Positions 55,134 through 64,000 of a stretch of DNA of 64,000 nucleotides are shown in pieces. Numbering within the stretch: the stretch's first letter is position 1; every line of letters begins with the position of its first letter. Under the pieces are notes generated by a model that was not told where the DNA came from, did no database searches, and saw only the letters and a program-made list of their open reading frames with translations. Origin of the DNA: Fennellomyces sp. T-0311 (taxonomy: Eukaryota; Mucoromycota; Mucoromycetes; Mucorales; Lichtheimiaceae); NCBI GenBank assembly GCA_025266875.1, contig JALLLT010000069.1:1-64000 (forward strand). The letters are read 5' to 3'. Made by a program: the position numbers and the translations under genes.

Positions 55134-56892
55134 TACTGGATTTTTCCTCTCTCTTTGCGGTGATTGGGTAGAACTTTTGCGGGTTCAAGTAAGATCGCTT
55201 TGCGGACAAAAATAAACCTTTTGCTCATGTGCTGCTGCCTTTTGCGGCTGTGAATGTGCATTTGCGGCTATGGTGATAGTTCTTTGCGTGCTTGCACTTT
55301 GCGTTTACAAATTGTGGTTATAGTTTGTGAGCGTGATTAAGCTTCCTTTGCGGATTTATTCATTGCGCTTTCACATTGTGGCTAATGCTTGCGGACTGGT
55401 CAAGCTTCTTTTGCAACTAATGTTTGCGCACTAATCATGCTTCCTTTGCGGATATTATTTGCGGGCTTATACATTGCGTCTACTTCATTGCTTCTAATGC
55501 ACGCAACATGGTGATTCCGGTCTCCGTACCTACATTTTAAAAAGAAATCATATGATATATTTTATATTGTGTGCCATTGTGAAGGTGCATAGATACTGCC
55601 TAAGCATATTGATTATCATGGATAGATAATGTATCCGGGCGCATAAGAGACCTCAGAATGTGTATATGGAAAGCGGTTATTGCTCAGAGACAGTTTACGT
55701 CATGGCAGCTGGATATAGAAAAAGCACATGTATAGCGGTTCCGGAAACTAAACAGACGATTATATATGAGCTTAAAATGTGTGCATGTGGGACGATCAGA
55801 ATATACAGCAAATTCACTTGATCATTACGGGCATGTCTAAGTAGAGAGCATAGACAAAGATTGCAAATTAGGTGACTTGCCAAATGAGCATAGATTCTAT
55901 GCACGCTAAGAGATTATAAAAATGGATCATCGAAAGGATCGTAAAAGTGTATATGCATAGAAAGATTATGAAACATATACAAGCTACAGATTACTAATAA
56001 AGAGCACAGACTGTGGGAAAATTGAGCGGCTATATCGAGTGGACACAGGAAAGTGCATGTAATATGCTCATAAAGAGCGTATATTGTATAGAATATATAA
56101 ATGGGCAGAGAAAAAAGATATGACTAAAGTAATATAAAAGAGAAATAATGATGGGGGAAAGGAAGAGGGTACTGGATGACTTCCAAAACGTTTATACACT
56201 GCGTGATAAAATAAAATAAACGAGAATTGTTACACGGATTTCCTAATTCGACGATGGATAAACCTTAATCACCCCTCGATAAACAGCATTGGGGGGACGG
56301 GGATAACTTTTTTTTACTTAGTGTTTATCCGCGATAAACTTGGATATACCCGACGGTCTATTGACCCCCTCTGACCCCCCTCAATAAACTTTTGCCATTT
56401 ATTGATTTCCGACCTTGGCTTCCATCTTGCGCTCTAATTCGGCCAATCTGCTCCGGATCTCCTCCAGCTGGATGCAGAGAGTGCTGTCCATGCCTCTCAC
56501 CATCCTGTGCACATCCTGCATCATCGTATGGATCTACGTCTTCTGTAAAAAAGATGTTGACATCCGATGAGCATCATCATAGACAAATCTTGCATGTATT
56601 GTTCAAATCACACAATTTCTGTGTGCCTGAGGTTGGTATCAGCCAGATACGCACTGTATTTTATGGTGTTTGGAGAGAAAGAAATAGAGGAAACTAAAGA
56701 AGTACGTCTATCATGGATAAACCGAGTTTTGGAAGTCTTCTTGGAAATAGAAAGCGAATAAACTTTATTCTACTTTGTATCACCCCATCTATTTATTCTG
56801 TATAAACGTTTTGGAAGTCATCCACTATTCGGTGACATTTTTACTAGCGTTCATTTTCGTTAACAATTTCAAAGCGATGTCTTGGTTTACTA
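55134..56892 (+). repeat. IS630-like element fragment, copy B (with nested TIR element)
   Basis: Second copy of 2009-3440, starting at a TA with CTGGATTTTTCCTC. It is richer in CpG than copy A. Within 55150-55500 the motif TTTGCGG or its variants recurs about every 15-25 bp. It lacks the solo LTR of copy A and has a 650-bp insertion at 56174-56823. It breaks the RNase H end of Gypsy-2. The right end and a matching TIR were not found. Confidence 0.75.
56174..56823. mobile_element. 650-bp TIR element with 3-bp target duplication
   Basis: Perfect 25-bp inverted ends beginning GGATGACTTCCAAAACGTTT, flanked by ACT (56171-56173 and 56824-56826). The empty site GGTACTATTC is preserved in the other copy of the host repeat at about 3374-3383. 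The minus strand can encode a short coiled-coil-like end (LCIQLEEIRSRLAELERKME, about 56480-56420) preceded by an intron-like acceptor, so it may be an internal-deletion derivative of a larger gene-bearing element. A 3-bp duplication occurs in CACTA and Harbinger elements, but the ends fit neither clearly. Confidence 0.85.
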
Positions 56893-57394
56893 TGGACAGA
56901 TTTGACTTTGCTTTACGAGCTTTCCGTTTTTTCTCCACCTTCGGAAACAAATGCTTGTACGTGTTGACTAGCTTTCTTGCCGATGCTTTCGGCATCCCAA
57001 CAGTTGCTCCTGCCTCTTCCATTGAGGTAATGCTGGGATCATTGAAGTAAGCATCAAGGACTTTCTCAATTTCATCGTCAGTGTATGTCCTGCTAGTGCC
57101 ACTGCTTCGCTTCGCTCTAGTCTTTCTTGTCTTCGGGACTTGAACCTTCTTCGTCTTTGCTGGCTGTTGTGCCTGCATTGACGATTGTTGTTGCTGCTGC
57201 TCTTCTGCTTGGGTTAGAGGCTCCTTGACGTGTGTCATCTGTTCTTGGGCATTTCCGTCAACAGCCATCGGGTTATATTGTTGCTACCCTTGTCCGCCAC
57301 GAGGATACTCATCATAATCCGCTAGTTCGTCATCCACGTCGCTGCTATTGATTTTCATGTGGTCAATTGAGCTTCTATCGATATAATGGGACAT
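56825..57394 (-). pseudogene. HTH (N-terminal transposase) gene of the IS630-like repeat
   Basis: Frame starting MSHYIDRSSIDHMKIN at 57394 with a TATA box (GTATAAATAC, minus strand) at 57450-57441. An in-frame TAG at about 57286-57288 interrupts GGQG and QQYNPMAVDG. The remainder has Q-rich and basic segments (KTKKVQVPKTRKTRAKR), then an HTH-like region (DDEIEKVLDAYFNDPSI, TVGMPKASARKLVNTY) and ends SKNVTE at 56825. It corresponds to the DNA-binding part of an IS630-type transposase; the catalytic part is absent. The last codons lie in the part shared with copy A (about 3390-3440). Confidence 0.65.
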
Positions 57395-57499
57395 TTTGTG
57401 GGTAGTAAGAATAATGCACACAACGAGACACTTTCTGTGCGTATTTATACCTTTAACTAATAGTAAGCTTTGATAAAACACATGCACCGCATGCAAATA

Positions 57500-58127
57500 C
57501 TATCGAAGTAGACCGTCAATATCATATCAGAAATATAATCTTATTATTATAATTGGAAAATATGCAAACGTGTAAAGATAATAGCTATCTATATGGTATT
57601 GGCAAACTGAAAAATATCATGTGCAAAATACACAGCAGGTAGTAGCTATCATACCAGTGCAAGTAAACTAAGTATAGTAAAAGAGCATGAGAGATGTTTG
57701 TAATGTGATGCTTGTAGAATGTGAATAAGTCAAGTGATTATAGGAAAAGATGATAAAAAAACGTGCAAAATCTGCACATATACTGAGGCATGTTACTAGA
57801 AAATAGTAAAGGAGGATGAATAATGTTTACGGTATCTGATTATCTTACGAGAGCAGGTTAACTAGGCGAAAACAATCGTGTAATATGGTACTTACAGAAT
57901 ATAGGTACGTTTCAATAAACTTAAGAGAGCTTATAAATATGATGGCGAATCAGGATAGCTAAGTTGCGTGATAATATGAATAAAGCACCATTCTTACACG
58001 GAATTACCATTTCGTAACAAATGACATGGTTACACAAAGGCAATATGATAGTTAGTTATATTACCACCTCACTGGAAAAGCAATTAACTACATTTCTTCT
58101 CCCCGAATCCAACTACATACAGATACG
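57500..58127. other. AT-rich non-coding gap
   Basis: No gene, repeat or RNA recognised. The end of the IS630-like element should be here but I do not see it. Confidence 0.4.
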
Positions 58128-59290
58128 ATGTACTTCTATGAAGATCCAGATCTCGTATTTCAATCAGAAGTCCCATCCACCTATGAATTGTATCAACAGC
58201 CATCACATCGGTTAGTCAACTATCCTGTTTTTATTCGACCGGCAAACATCTGTGTCCATTGCTTCATCACGGGAAAAGACTGTCATGGATTCAGAGAATA
58301 CTTCAATGGTAATCCAGGAGTCTGTGGTAGGGTTCTCCATTTGGGTTTTTGAGTCAGGTATCTACTGACTCATACTCGTCAAATACCTGAAAAACTCGAA
58401 AACTCATACTCGAAACCCGACTCGAAAATGATAAAATGACTTAGGTGCAATCAGCGTAGGGTTCTCCATTCGGGTTTTCGAGTCAGGTATCTACTGACTC
58501 GTATCTGACCCAAAAAAAGTCGACTTGTACTCGTCAAATACCCGAAAAACTCGAAAACTCGTACTCGAAGCCTGACTCGAAAATGATATAATGACTTAGG
58601 TGCAATCAGCATAAAAGTAGCAAAGATTCCGGAAATCGAGCTCAATGCGACAATATCAAGCATAAAAATGATTATACTGGTGTAAAATGGATCTACATTG
58701 GCTTGAAACAGATATTAATAAGAGGCAAACACTGAATTTGAGGCATGTGAAAAAGACACATTCATCAATATTGTTTTATTATTGTTGTTGTTGTAAGCGG
58801 CACATATCGTGACGATAACAGTTTCAAACGGGAAATAAATGGAGGTAGCAGGCAATAGAAGTATGGTTTGGTAAAAAAAAATTCACTTTCTAGCTCATTT
58901 TATGACCACCTTGCATTTGCACATGATTAAGCCTATTTATGAATGACATTGACGCACGCCTTTAGTAGCCACTCTGTAAATAAAGCTTAATTATCAAGTG
59001 CAACTATACATTACTTTCCATTTGCTATATATCCCAGATGCATCCACCTGTATATATTATCTTGTACATATAACTGACCGAGTCGAGTCGGGTATTTCAA
59101 AAAAACTCGAAAACATAACGAGTCGAGTATCTATCAACTCTTACCCGACTCGTCATGCCGAGTATCGAGTCGGGTACGAGTATTCGGGTATATTGGAGAA
59201 GCCTAGTCTGTGGCCAATGTAGACATGACGGCTGGCACTACGAAAAAGGAGAAGTTTCAGCAAGGTTTCAGCTGCTGAAAGCTTGCTGAA
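58128..59290 (+). pseudogene. Cysteine-rich coding fragment interrupted by a hAT-type element
   Basis: From MYFYEDPDLVFQSEV (58128) the frame reads RPANICVHCFITGKDCHGF and NPGVCG, then is interrupted at 58327. If the 878-bp element and one 8-bp duplication are left out, the frame goes on as QCRHDGWHYEKGEVSARF. Together this makes a C-x2-C ... C ... C-x2-C pattern typical of a zinc-binding module. I do not recognise the family. The ends of the gene are unknown, and the downstream part dissolves into CAGC-rich repeats after about 59255. Confidence 0.55.
58328..59205. mobile_element. Non-autonomous hAT-type element, 878 bp
   Basis: Ends TAGGGTTCTCCA and the inverse TGGAGAAGCCTA, flanked by a perfect 8-bp duplication GTCTGTGG (58320-58327, 59206-59213). 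Subterminal sequence is rich in GAGTCGGGT and ACTCGAAAA on both sides. The left end carries a tandem duplication: about 58328-58450 is repeated at 58452-58610. 8-bp duplications with TA(G)GG ends and GGGT-rich subterminal repeats are typical of hAT elements. No transposase frame. Confidence 0.9.
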
Positions 59291-59395
59291 AGCTCAATCT
59301 TTTAGTTAAATGTCAGCTGGCTGAAAGCTATTGCTGAAAGCTCAGTTTTCAGCTATCTATCAGCACAATTTCAGCTGGCTGAAAACATATTCTTA
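59252..59395. repeat. Palindromic CAGC/GCTG repeat cluster
   Basis: A near-perfect palindrome of about 37 bp (TTTCAGCAAGGTTTCAGC and its inverse, one mismatch) is followed by more CAGCTGGCTGAAAGCT units. Could form strong hairpins; may be a MITE end. Confidence 0.6.
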
Positions 59396-59846
59396 AAAAA
59401 GACCCTTTATGGTACACAAATTTACTTTTTGGCGTTGATTTCGTCCCCAAAGTTACTTAAACTACAATAGTCTGGTAGTAGATTCCAAAGCCTCACAGCA
59501 GTGTGACACGTAGTGTTATCGACTTATCCAGCCTCGGCCATATTTCCTTTAGTTTAAGAACACAATGTCAGCCCATCATAATATTCCATTCATTATATTA
59601 CACTTTAGTTTATGAACTTGAGGGCTAGTTTTACATTTTAGCTTTCCTGCCAACCTCTCCCCCATTTTTAAGCTCTATCTACGCTATGTCTAGCTCAGAA
59701 TCGGTCTTCCAGACAAGTCTTTTACACCTTATGATGCAATCCTTACCTAACCGACCTTATTTCTTCTTCCGTTCATCGATCTAAGGAAATTAGCGCATAT
59801 TAATAGCGCAATATATATATGAAAACAATACGGAAAATAAAAAAAA
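59396..59846. other. Unassigned gap
   Basis: No gene or repeat recognised. It might contain an eroded LTR upstream of the gag remnant, but I cannot show ends. Confidence 0.35.
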
Positions 59847-59927
59847 ACAAGAGTATTCTCTGGGCAAAAAAAATTTCAGAACCCAATCAAGGAGAAATTG
59901 TGAGGATTCGAACATTACGCATGACAA
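59847..59927 (+). repeat. 81-bp direct repeat flanking a gag remnant, copy 1
   Basis: Matches 60820-60902 (ACAAGAGTATTCTCTGGGC ... GAACATTACGC) with a few substitutions and indels. The two copies flank the gag frame. Confidence 0.85.
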
Positions 59928-59928
59928 A

Positions 59929-60760
59929 TTGGCGAGCTTACCAGGGGAAAACTTTTCCAGCTCACACGTTTTGAATATATCAACAAGCGATTCGACAAAC
60001 AAGGATCCCGTCAGGACTCTTGCCAAGTTCGTAGGCGAGCCTGATGATTTTTCCTCGAGCAACAAGACAAATCCCCTTACCTGGCTTCGTCGCATCAACC
60101 GCATCTGTCGCACAATGCGTTGGCAGGACGACACAGCTATCCTTGTTGCTGCTTCGCATTTTCGCGGTCATGCAGAATTGTGGTGGGACTCTGTTGAAAA
60201 CCAAGCTGGGAATTGGCATCAATTTGAGATCCTCTTCAAGAAACAGTTCTGCAATCAGATGGAAGATTTGTGGTGGTCTGAGCTGCAAAAGAAACGTCAA
60301 GATGACAAGGAATCAGTCGACGACCTAGCATTGGAGTTATTGGACCTCTTTCGACTTGTCGATGTAAATGATCAAAAGCTTCAAGTCCGGTACTTCATTC
60401 AAGCCCTACGCCTGGAAATCGCATGTGAAATGGAGAGTTGTGGAGTGCCAAGATCATGGGATGAAATGGTTTCACAAGCACGAAAGATCGAACAAGCAAA
60501 AGAAAAGTACAAAGTAACTACTTTCACACCCACTTCCATGACTCCGGATAGAGCAATTCCACAACCGACGTCAACATACACTCCCTTGTCGTCAAGCAAA
60601 AGTGACACGTCGAACATTGGTGATGCCTTAAGCGAATTGGCCGAAAACATGTGAGCACTTAAGGTCAGTCTTGTCGACCGTCAAGGTTCAAGGGAGCCCA
60701 TCAGATGTTTCCAATGTGGGTAAGAAGGACACAAGGCATTCAGATGTCCCCAGCGAAGTC
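59929..60760 (+). pseudogene. Gag remnant of a third retrotransposon family (CCHC type)
   Basis: Open frame continuing from the upstream repeat, without its own ATG; the coherent part begins LASLPGENFSSSHVL. A gag capsid pattern is clear (TWLRRINRICRTMRW, HFRGHAELWWDSV, WHQFEILFKKQF, LRLEIACEMES), ending at a TGA at 60652-60654. Another frame just after reads CFQCG, stop, EGHKAFRC (about 60698-60740), a standard CX2CX4HX4C knuckle with an internal stop. It differs from the Gypsy-2 and Gypsy-3 gags. No RT or LTR follow, so only gag survives. Confidence 0.75.
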
Positions 60761-60819
60761 AAGAGCAGGGAAAAGACGCTGGGCGCCAGTAGAGAGAGAT
60801 ACTGGTGCCCGACAAGAAA

Positions 60820-60902
60820 ACAAGAGTACTCTCTGGGCAAAAAAAAATTTCAAAGAACCCAATCAAGAAGAAATTGTGAGGATTCGAACATTACGCGTGA
60901 CA
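60820..60902 (+). repeat. Direct repeat flanking a gag remnant, copy 2
   Basis: Second copy of 59847-59927. It lies in the reading frame RQENKSTLWAKKNFKEPNQ, which looks like eroded retroelement coding sequence, so copy 1 may be a displaced duplicate. Confidence 0.8.
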
Positions 60903-61587
60903 AGTGTAACATGTATTGTTACATCTGCTCCTTGCAATCCCAATGCCCCGCTACGTATTACCTTCCCTCACTCCCTTGCGCAAAAGGCCAAAGTCCATTG
61001 TTTCAACGATAATACATGCACGTACTTGGTATGCATTCTGGATTTCAATATTCAATCATGCAACCTTTTTCACACGTTAGCGAGCTACATTTATATATCT
61101 ATAAGGACATACAGAGCTGAAGCAATGATAAATAAAGTATGGACGCGTGTATTTATGGTACTCTACATAGCTCCCGGGTCCAAAAAGTGGTTACTGCCGA
61201 ATTTGATTGTTGATACAAAACAACAGTTGTCTGTGTCACGGAGGAGCTGAGATATATTTTTAAAAAGTAGCAAACAGGAGTGGTACAAGAGGTGTTCCCT
61301 TCACTTTTAATCTGCTATCATCTGAGAAATCGCAGTTGCAAATCACTGGCAAGCGCTTTGTGATGACCTAGCAATGTCACAAAAGATATCGAAGTAAGGA
61401 ATTCCCTGTTAAATCGCTTTTGAAATCCTCGCTTTAATGTTCTTCACTATGACAAATTACAGATGCACACGATCTGTACGACTTCTTTCTTTAGTGAATT
61501 GAAAACAGACAAGTAAGGCTACTATTTGATCTCAGTATTTAAGTCATGTAGAAACCTCGTTGTGCTTCTTATTACCTTTCACGATAT
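60903..61587. other. Unassigned gap
   Basis: Mostly AT-rich; open frames are short and featureless. The promoter and end of the CACTA element may be included. Confidence 0.35.
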
Positions 61588-62573
61588 GAGTACCAATAGT
61601 GATTACGACGAAAACACACAGCACTCCGGAAACCACAGAGAGTACTTACAGTCAACTCGTGTATCGCATTGACAAGTGCGCTAACTCTAGTCGTCATATA
61701 GCTTGCTCGGTGAAATTTCGGATGTTGAGCGGGAGTTATACACTCCTGGTGACAGCTGGACCGTCGTAACTGATGCCGAGCATCAATTGGAATTGTTTGA
61801 AAAGCGAGTAAAACAGGAACGCCGTAGACTGTAAGTATAAACTTATCAGTGGAGTACTTTTTATTAACAAGCTAATTATCAACCACATATCAGTGTGCAG
61901 GCAGCATTACAGGAGTACAGCGGCTCGCAATACGTCTTCGCGAGATTCTATCGTGGTGCGTACGAAGATGATCCCGCCCTGAATACGGTACTTGAAAGAA
62001 GATGGTATGATATCTTTAATTTTTATTACAAACCTGCTAAAATAAATGATTCTAGGCGGGAAAACAGGGATATAATTCTGGTGATGCAGTTAAATGGCGA
62101 GCTGGGGATTGGCGGCTATGGGTACCCCATGAACCATGATCAGCATGCAGAGGAAGTGTTTGGACCTGAACCTGACGATGATGACGGTACCTTGTATGGC
62201 AGGAGGATTGCGTTGGAGGATGCGACATCTGTAGCTGACGGTGCGATCATCCATGACGATGTCTGTTGGTGTGAATGTGCCGGATGCTGGGATTGTCACC
62301 AGGTCAGCTGCTGCCTTCGAGGGAAGTTTGGCTTATCCTCCTCCAGTGAATCTAACTGATTCTTCGGTTACGCATTCCGAAAGCCCTGACACGCTTGTAG
62401 CACCCTTGCCCAGTTGTTTGTCTGTTGATGGAGTGGATACTTTGGTCGCTGAAGAGAGTCGTCCATCGGCTGTTCCATCAGAAACCAAAGTAATCAACAT
62501 TGACTCAAGTGATGACGAGTTAGAGTTTCCTCGTATAAAGCGAATCAAATATAGACGTCGCACAGACCACTAA
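61588..62573 (+). CDS. Accessory gene upstream of Tnp2, function unknown
   Basis: Multi-exon gene starting MSTNSDYDENTQHSG at 61588. Exons read LLGEISDVERELYTPGDSW (about 61700), then after an intron (about 61832-61892) VQAALQEYSGSQYVFARFYRG, and after an intron at about 62007-62055 WRENRDIILVMQLNGELGI. An apparent 1-nt shift near 62260 leads into VNVPDAGIVTRSAAAFEG and a Ser/Thr-rich tail. The C-terminus has VINIDSSDDELE, a SUMO-interacting-type pattern, followed by the basic run RIKRIKYRRR and stop at 62573. No known domain. It ends about 90 bp before the Tnp2 start and in the same direction, like the second (DNA-binding) gene of CACTA elements. Confidence 0.5.
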
Positions 62574-62663
62574 AAGAGCTGCAATAAATGTCTTTTGTGT
62601 ACGAACTTTTTTCTATTACCTCTTCTTTACTACCGGTACACTTTATCAGCTTTTAAATCCAAG

Positions 62664-64000
62664 ATGTCTTTGTACGAAGTTTGCAATTGCAGCCAGTGCG
62701 GTGGTAAATTGTCGCAAACAAAGCGCACCATCGCAAACCATATGGAAAGAGACCAAATGCGCGAACTTGACGACCTGATGGCTGGTATAGTATAGCGATA
62801 AAAGTGTAGAAAACAGAGCCAACATGCCTTATTATATCTAGAAGCGTATCCAACGTCATCTGCTGTTACTGCTGAGGGTTTTGCCTTGGAAGCGAACAGC
62901 CCCATCAATGAGCACGGATCTTCAAATGAGGATAACAGCACTTTGGAGCCAATGGATACCAACGACGGTTCGCGGATTATGACTTCTATATATGAAAGGC
63001 TTATCAGATTTAAGTAGATCAACAACCTGATTACGTTGATTACACCTCCCCTTCGCCTCAGGGTCAATGTGAACTTGATGAAGAGGTGCAGGTTGAAAGT
63101 TTTTTGTCGACTCAGCAGGAGCAAGGATTGCAGACGGTAGATGAAATCGAAATGGCGATGTTCGAAGATGACGACTTGGATTTTGCAACAACGGAACCAG
63201 TAACGCAAGAAACACTCCCGGAAGGTAAGTCAGTCTTAGTGCAATTTATCCTGCTAGATTATCTGACATTTTCTTATCAGCACCAACGCCCATCCAAAAC
63301 TTGCTGTGTTTCATTGCGTACTTTGTTTCGTTGTTTCACCTGCTCTCCTTGACAGACAGAGCTGCTACGACGTTGCTGCACTTCTTCAACATGATACTGC
63401 CCTTTTTCAACATCGACGCTCGTATTCCGGTAACTCCATCGACCATCAGAAAGGAAATTGACTTCGACCAAATTTCGAGTCATATTATCTGTATTGTTGT
63501 CTGTCCTGAGTGTCATAAGCTTTATGAAATGGATCGTGATCGAATCCCAGATACTTGCGACTTCATTCGTTATCCAAACCACCCTCAGGAACGTCATCGC
63601 CAACCTTGCGGACATCCTTTATTTAAGGATCAACAGAAGAAGCGGCCACGAAAAGAGTATTGCTACAACAGCATTCGAAAACACCTTGAGCACTTGTTTG
63701 CGCGCCAAGGCTTTGAGGAGAGTATCAATTTGTGGCGTAGACGTCAAAAGTTACAGATACCTATTCGGATGTTTACGACGGAAGCATGTGGGAAGCGATT
63801 AGTGATCCTGACGGTGATTTCGCCAGCTACGTGGAGTTGCACGAGAAGTCTCTTCTTCTTACCCTGAATACGGATTGGTTTGGGCCCTTTGAAAACAGCT
63901 CATATTCATGTGGTGCCATATATTTGACCATCAATAATCTTCCTCGCACGGAGCGCTTCAAGAAAGAAAATGTTATTCTTGTCGGAATCATGCCCGGACC
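62664..64000 (+). CDS. Tnp2-type CACTA transposase, 5' part (runs off the window)
   Basis: Starts MSLYEVCNCSQCGGKLSQ at 62664 with the Cys finger and HMERD typical of fungal Tnp2 proteins. Introns at 62785-62841, 62968-63017 and 63225-63280 keep frame. An acidic linker (EMAMFEDDDLDF) leads to IQNLLCFIAYFVSLFHL, then CPECHKLYEM and CGHPLF (about 63515-63625). VYDGSMWEAI, LLLTLNTDWFGPFENSSYS and AIYLTINNLPRTERFKKENV follow to the window end at VGIMPGP, the most conserved block of the family. A 1-nt deletion near 63740 (WRRR/SKVTDTYSDVYDG) shifts the frame; it may be real or an error. The catalytic remainder lies beyond the window. Confidence 0.85.

Noticed and set aside
57284..57496. Separate 70-residue gene
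   Set aside because: Its frame is the N-terminal part of the HTH gene, split off by a TAG; annotated together.
1..64000. RIP as the cause of the stop codons
   Set aside because: Pairwise differences fall mainly at CpG rather than CpA, and GC content is not strongly depressed; CpG deamination explains it better, though no full count was made.
1..64000. tRNA or rRNA genes
   Set aside because: No cloverleaf-compatible A/B box arrangement or rRNA-like stretch noticed by eye; a covariance-model scan was not possible.

Overview
This 64 kb window reads as a transposon graveyard from a fungal nuclear genome. I find no convincing host housekeeping gene, rRNA or tRNA. The evidence for a fungus is the set of very short GT..AG introns (about 48-65 bp), chromodomain-bearing Ty3/Gypsy elements, Plavaka and Tnp2-type CACTA transposases, Helentron-type Helitrons and IS630/Tc1-mariner elements with FIDESGF-type catalytic motifs. 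This mix suits an early-diverging fungus, perhaps Mucoromycota, but the lineage is an inference.

Layout. 1-4470: decayed sequence with two oppositely oriented solo LTRs and the end of an IS630-like repeat (second copy at 55 kb). 4471-8735: a MULE with 860-bp terminal inverted repeats (TIRs), sitting in the 3' end of a second MULE (8736-10.95 kb, minus strand). 10951-14.6 kb: a 5'-truncated chromodomain Gypsy element with one nonsense codon. 14.75-18.1 kb: a Plavaka transposase (minus), divergent from a multi-exon gene at 18.7-20.4 kb. 20.4-24 kb: minisatellite, a near-perfect 196-bp inverted repeat, a 229-bp tandem repeat.

24.0-55.1 kb: one old Gypsy element (called Gypsy-2) has been split into three pieces. 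The first break (25.3-41.9 kb) holds a DUF6532-like gene, a Helentron with fused endonuclease, and a second Plavaka transposase that is itself split by a MULE (36672-40404). The second break (42.8-53.2 kb) holds a young complete Gypsy (Gypsy-3, 42788-48016) and a 5.2-kb IS630/Tc1-type element (48019-53243). The IS630 element inserted into the TA of the Gypsy-3 target duplication TATTC, so the order of events can be read directly.

55.1-64 kb: second copy of the IS630-like repeat carrying a 650-bp TIR element whose empty site is present at 3.4 kb; a helix-turn-helix transposase fragment; a cysteine-rich coding fragment interrupted by an 878-bp hAT-type element with a perfect 8-bp target duplication; a gag remnant; and the 5' part of a CACTA Tnp2 transposase with an upstream accessory gene, running off the window.

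Most breaks in the coding regions are transitions making stop codons or 1-nt shifts, often in homopolymers. Duplicate copies differ mainly at CpG (CpG to TpG/CpA), which suggests cytosine methylation of repeats. The best candidate for something undescribed is the three-gene IS630-type element: a canonical DDE transposase and a divergent DDE-like protein plus a helix-turn-helix protein, transcribed away from a 1.3-kb spacer packed with short repeats. The second is the Plavaka/DUF6532-like head-to-head gene pair, seen twice.
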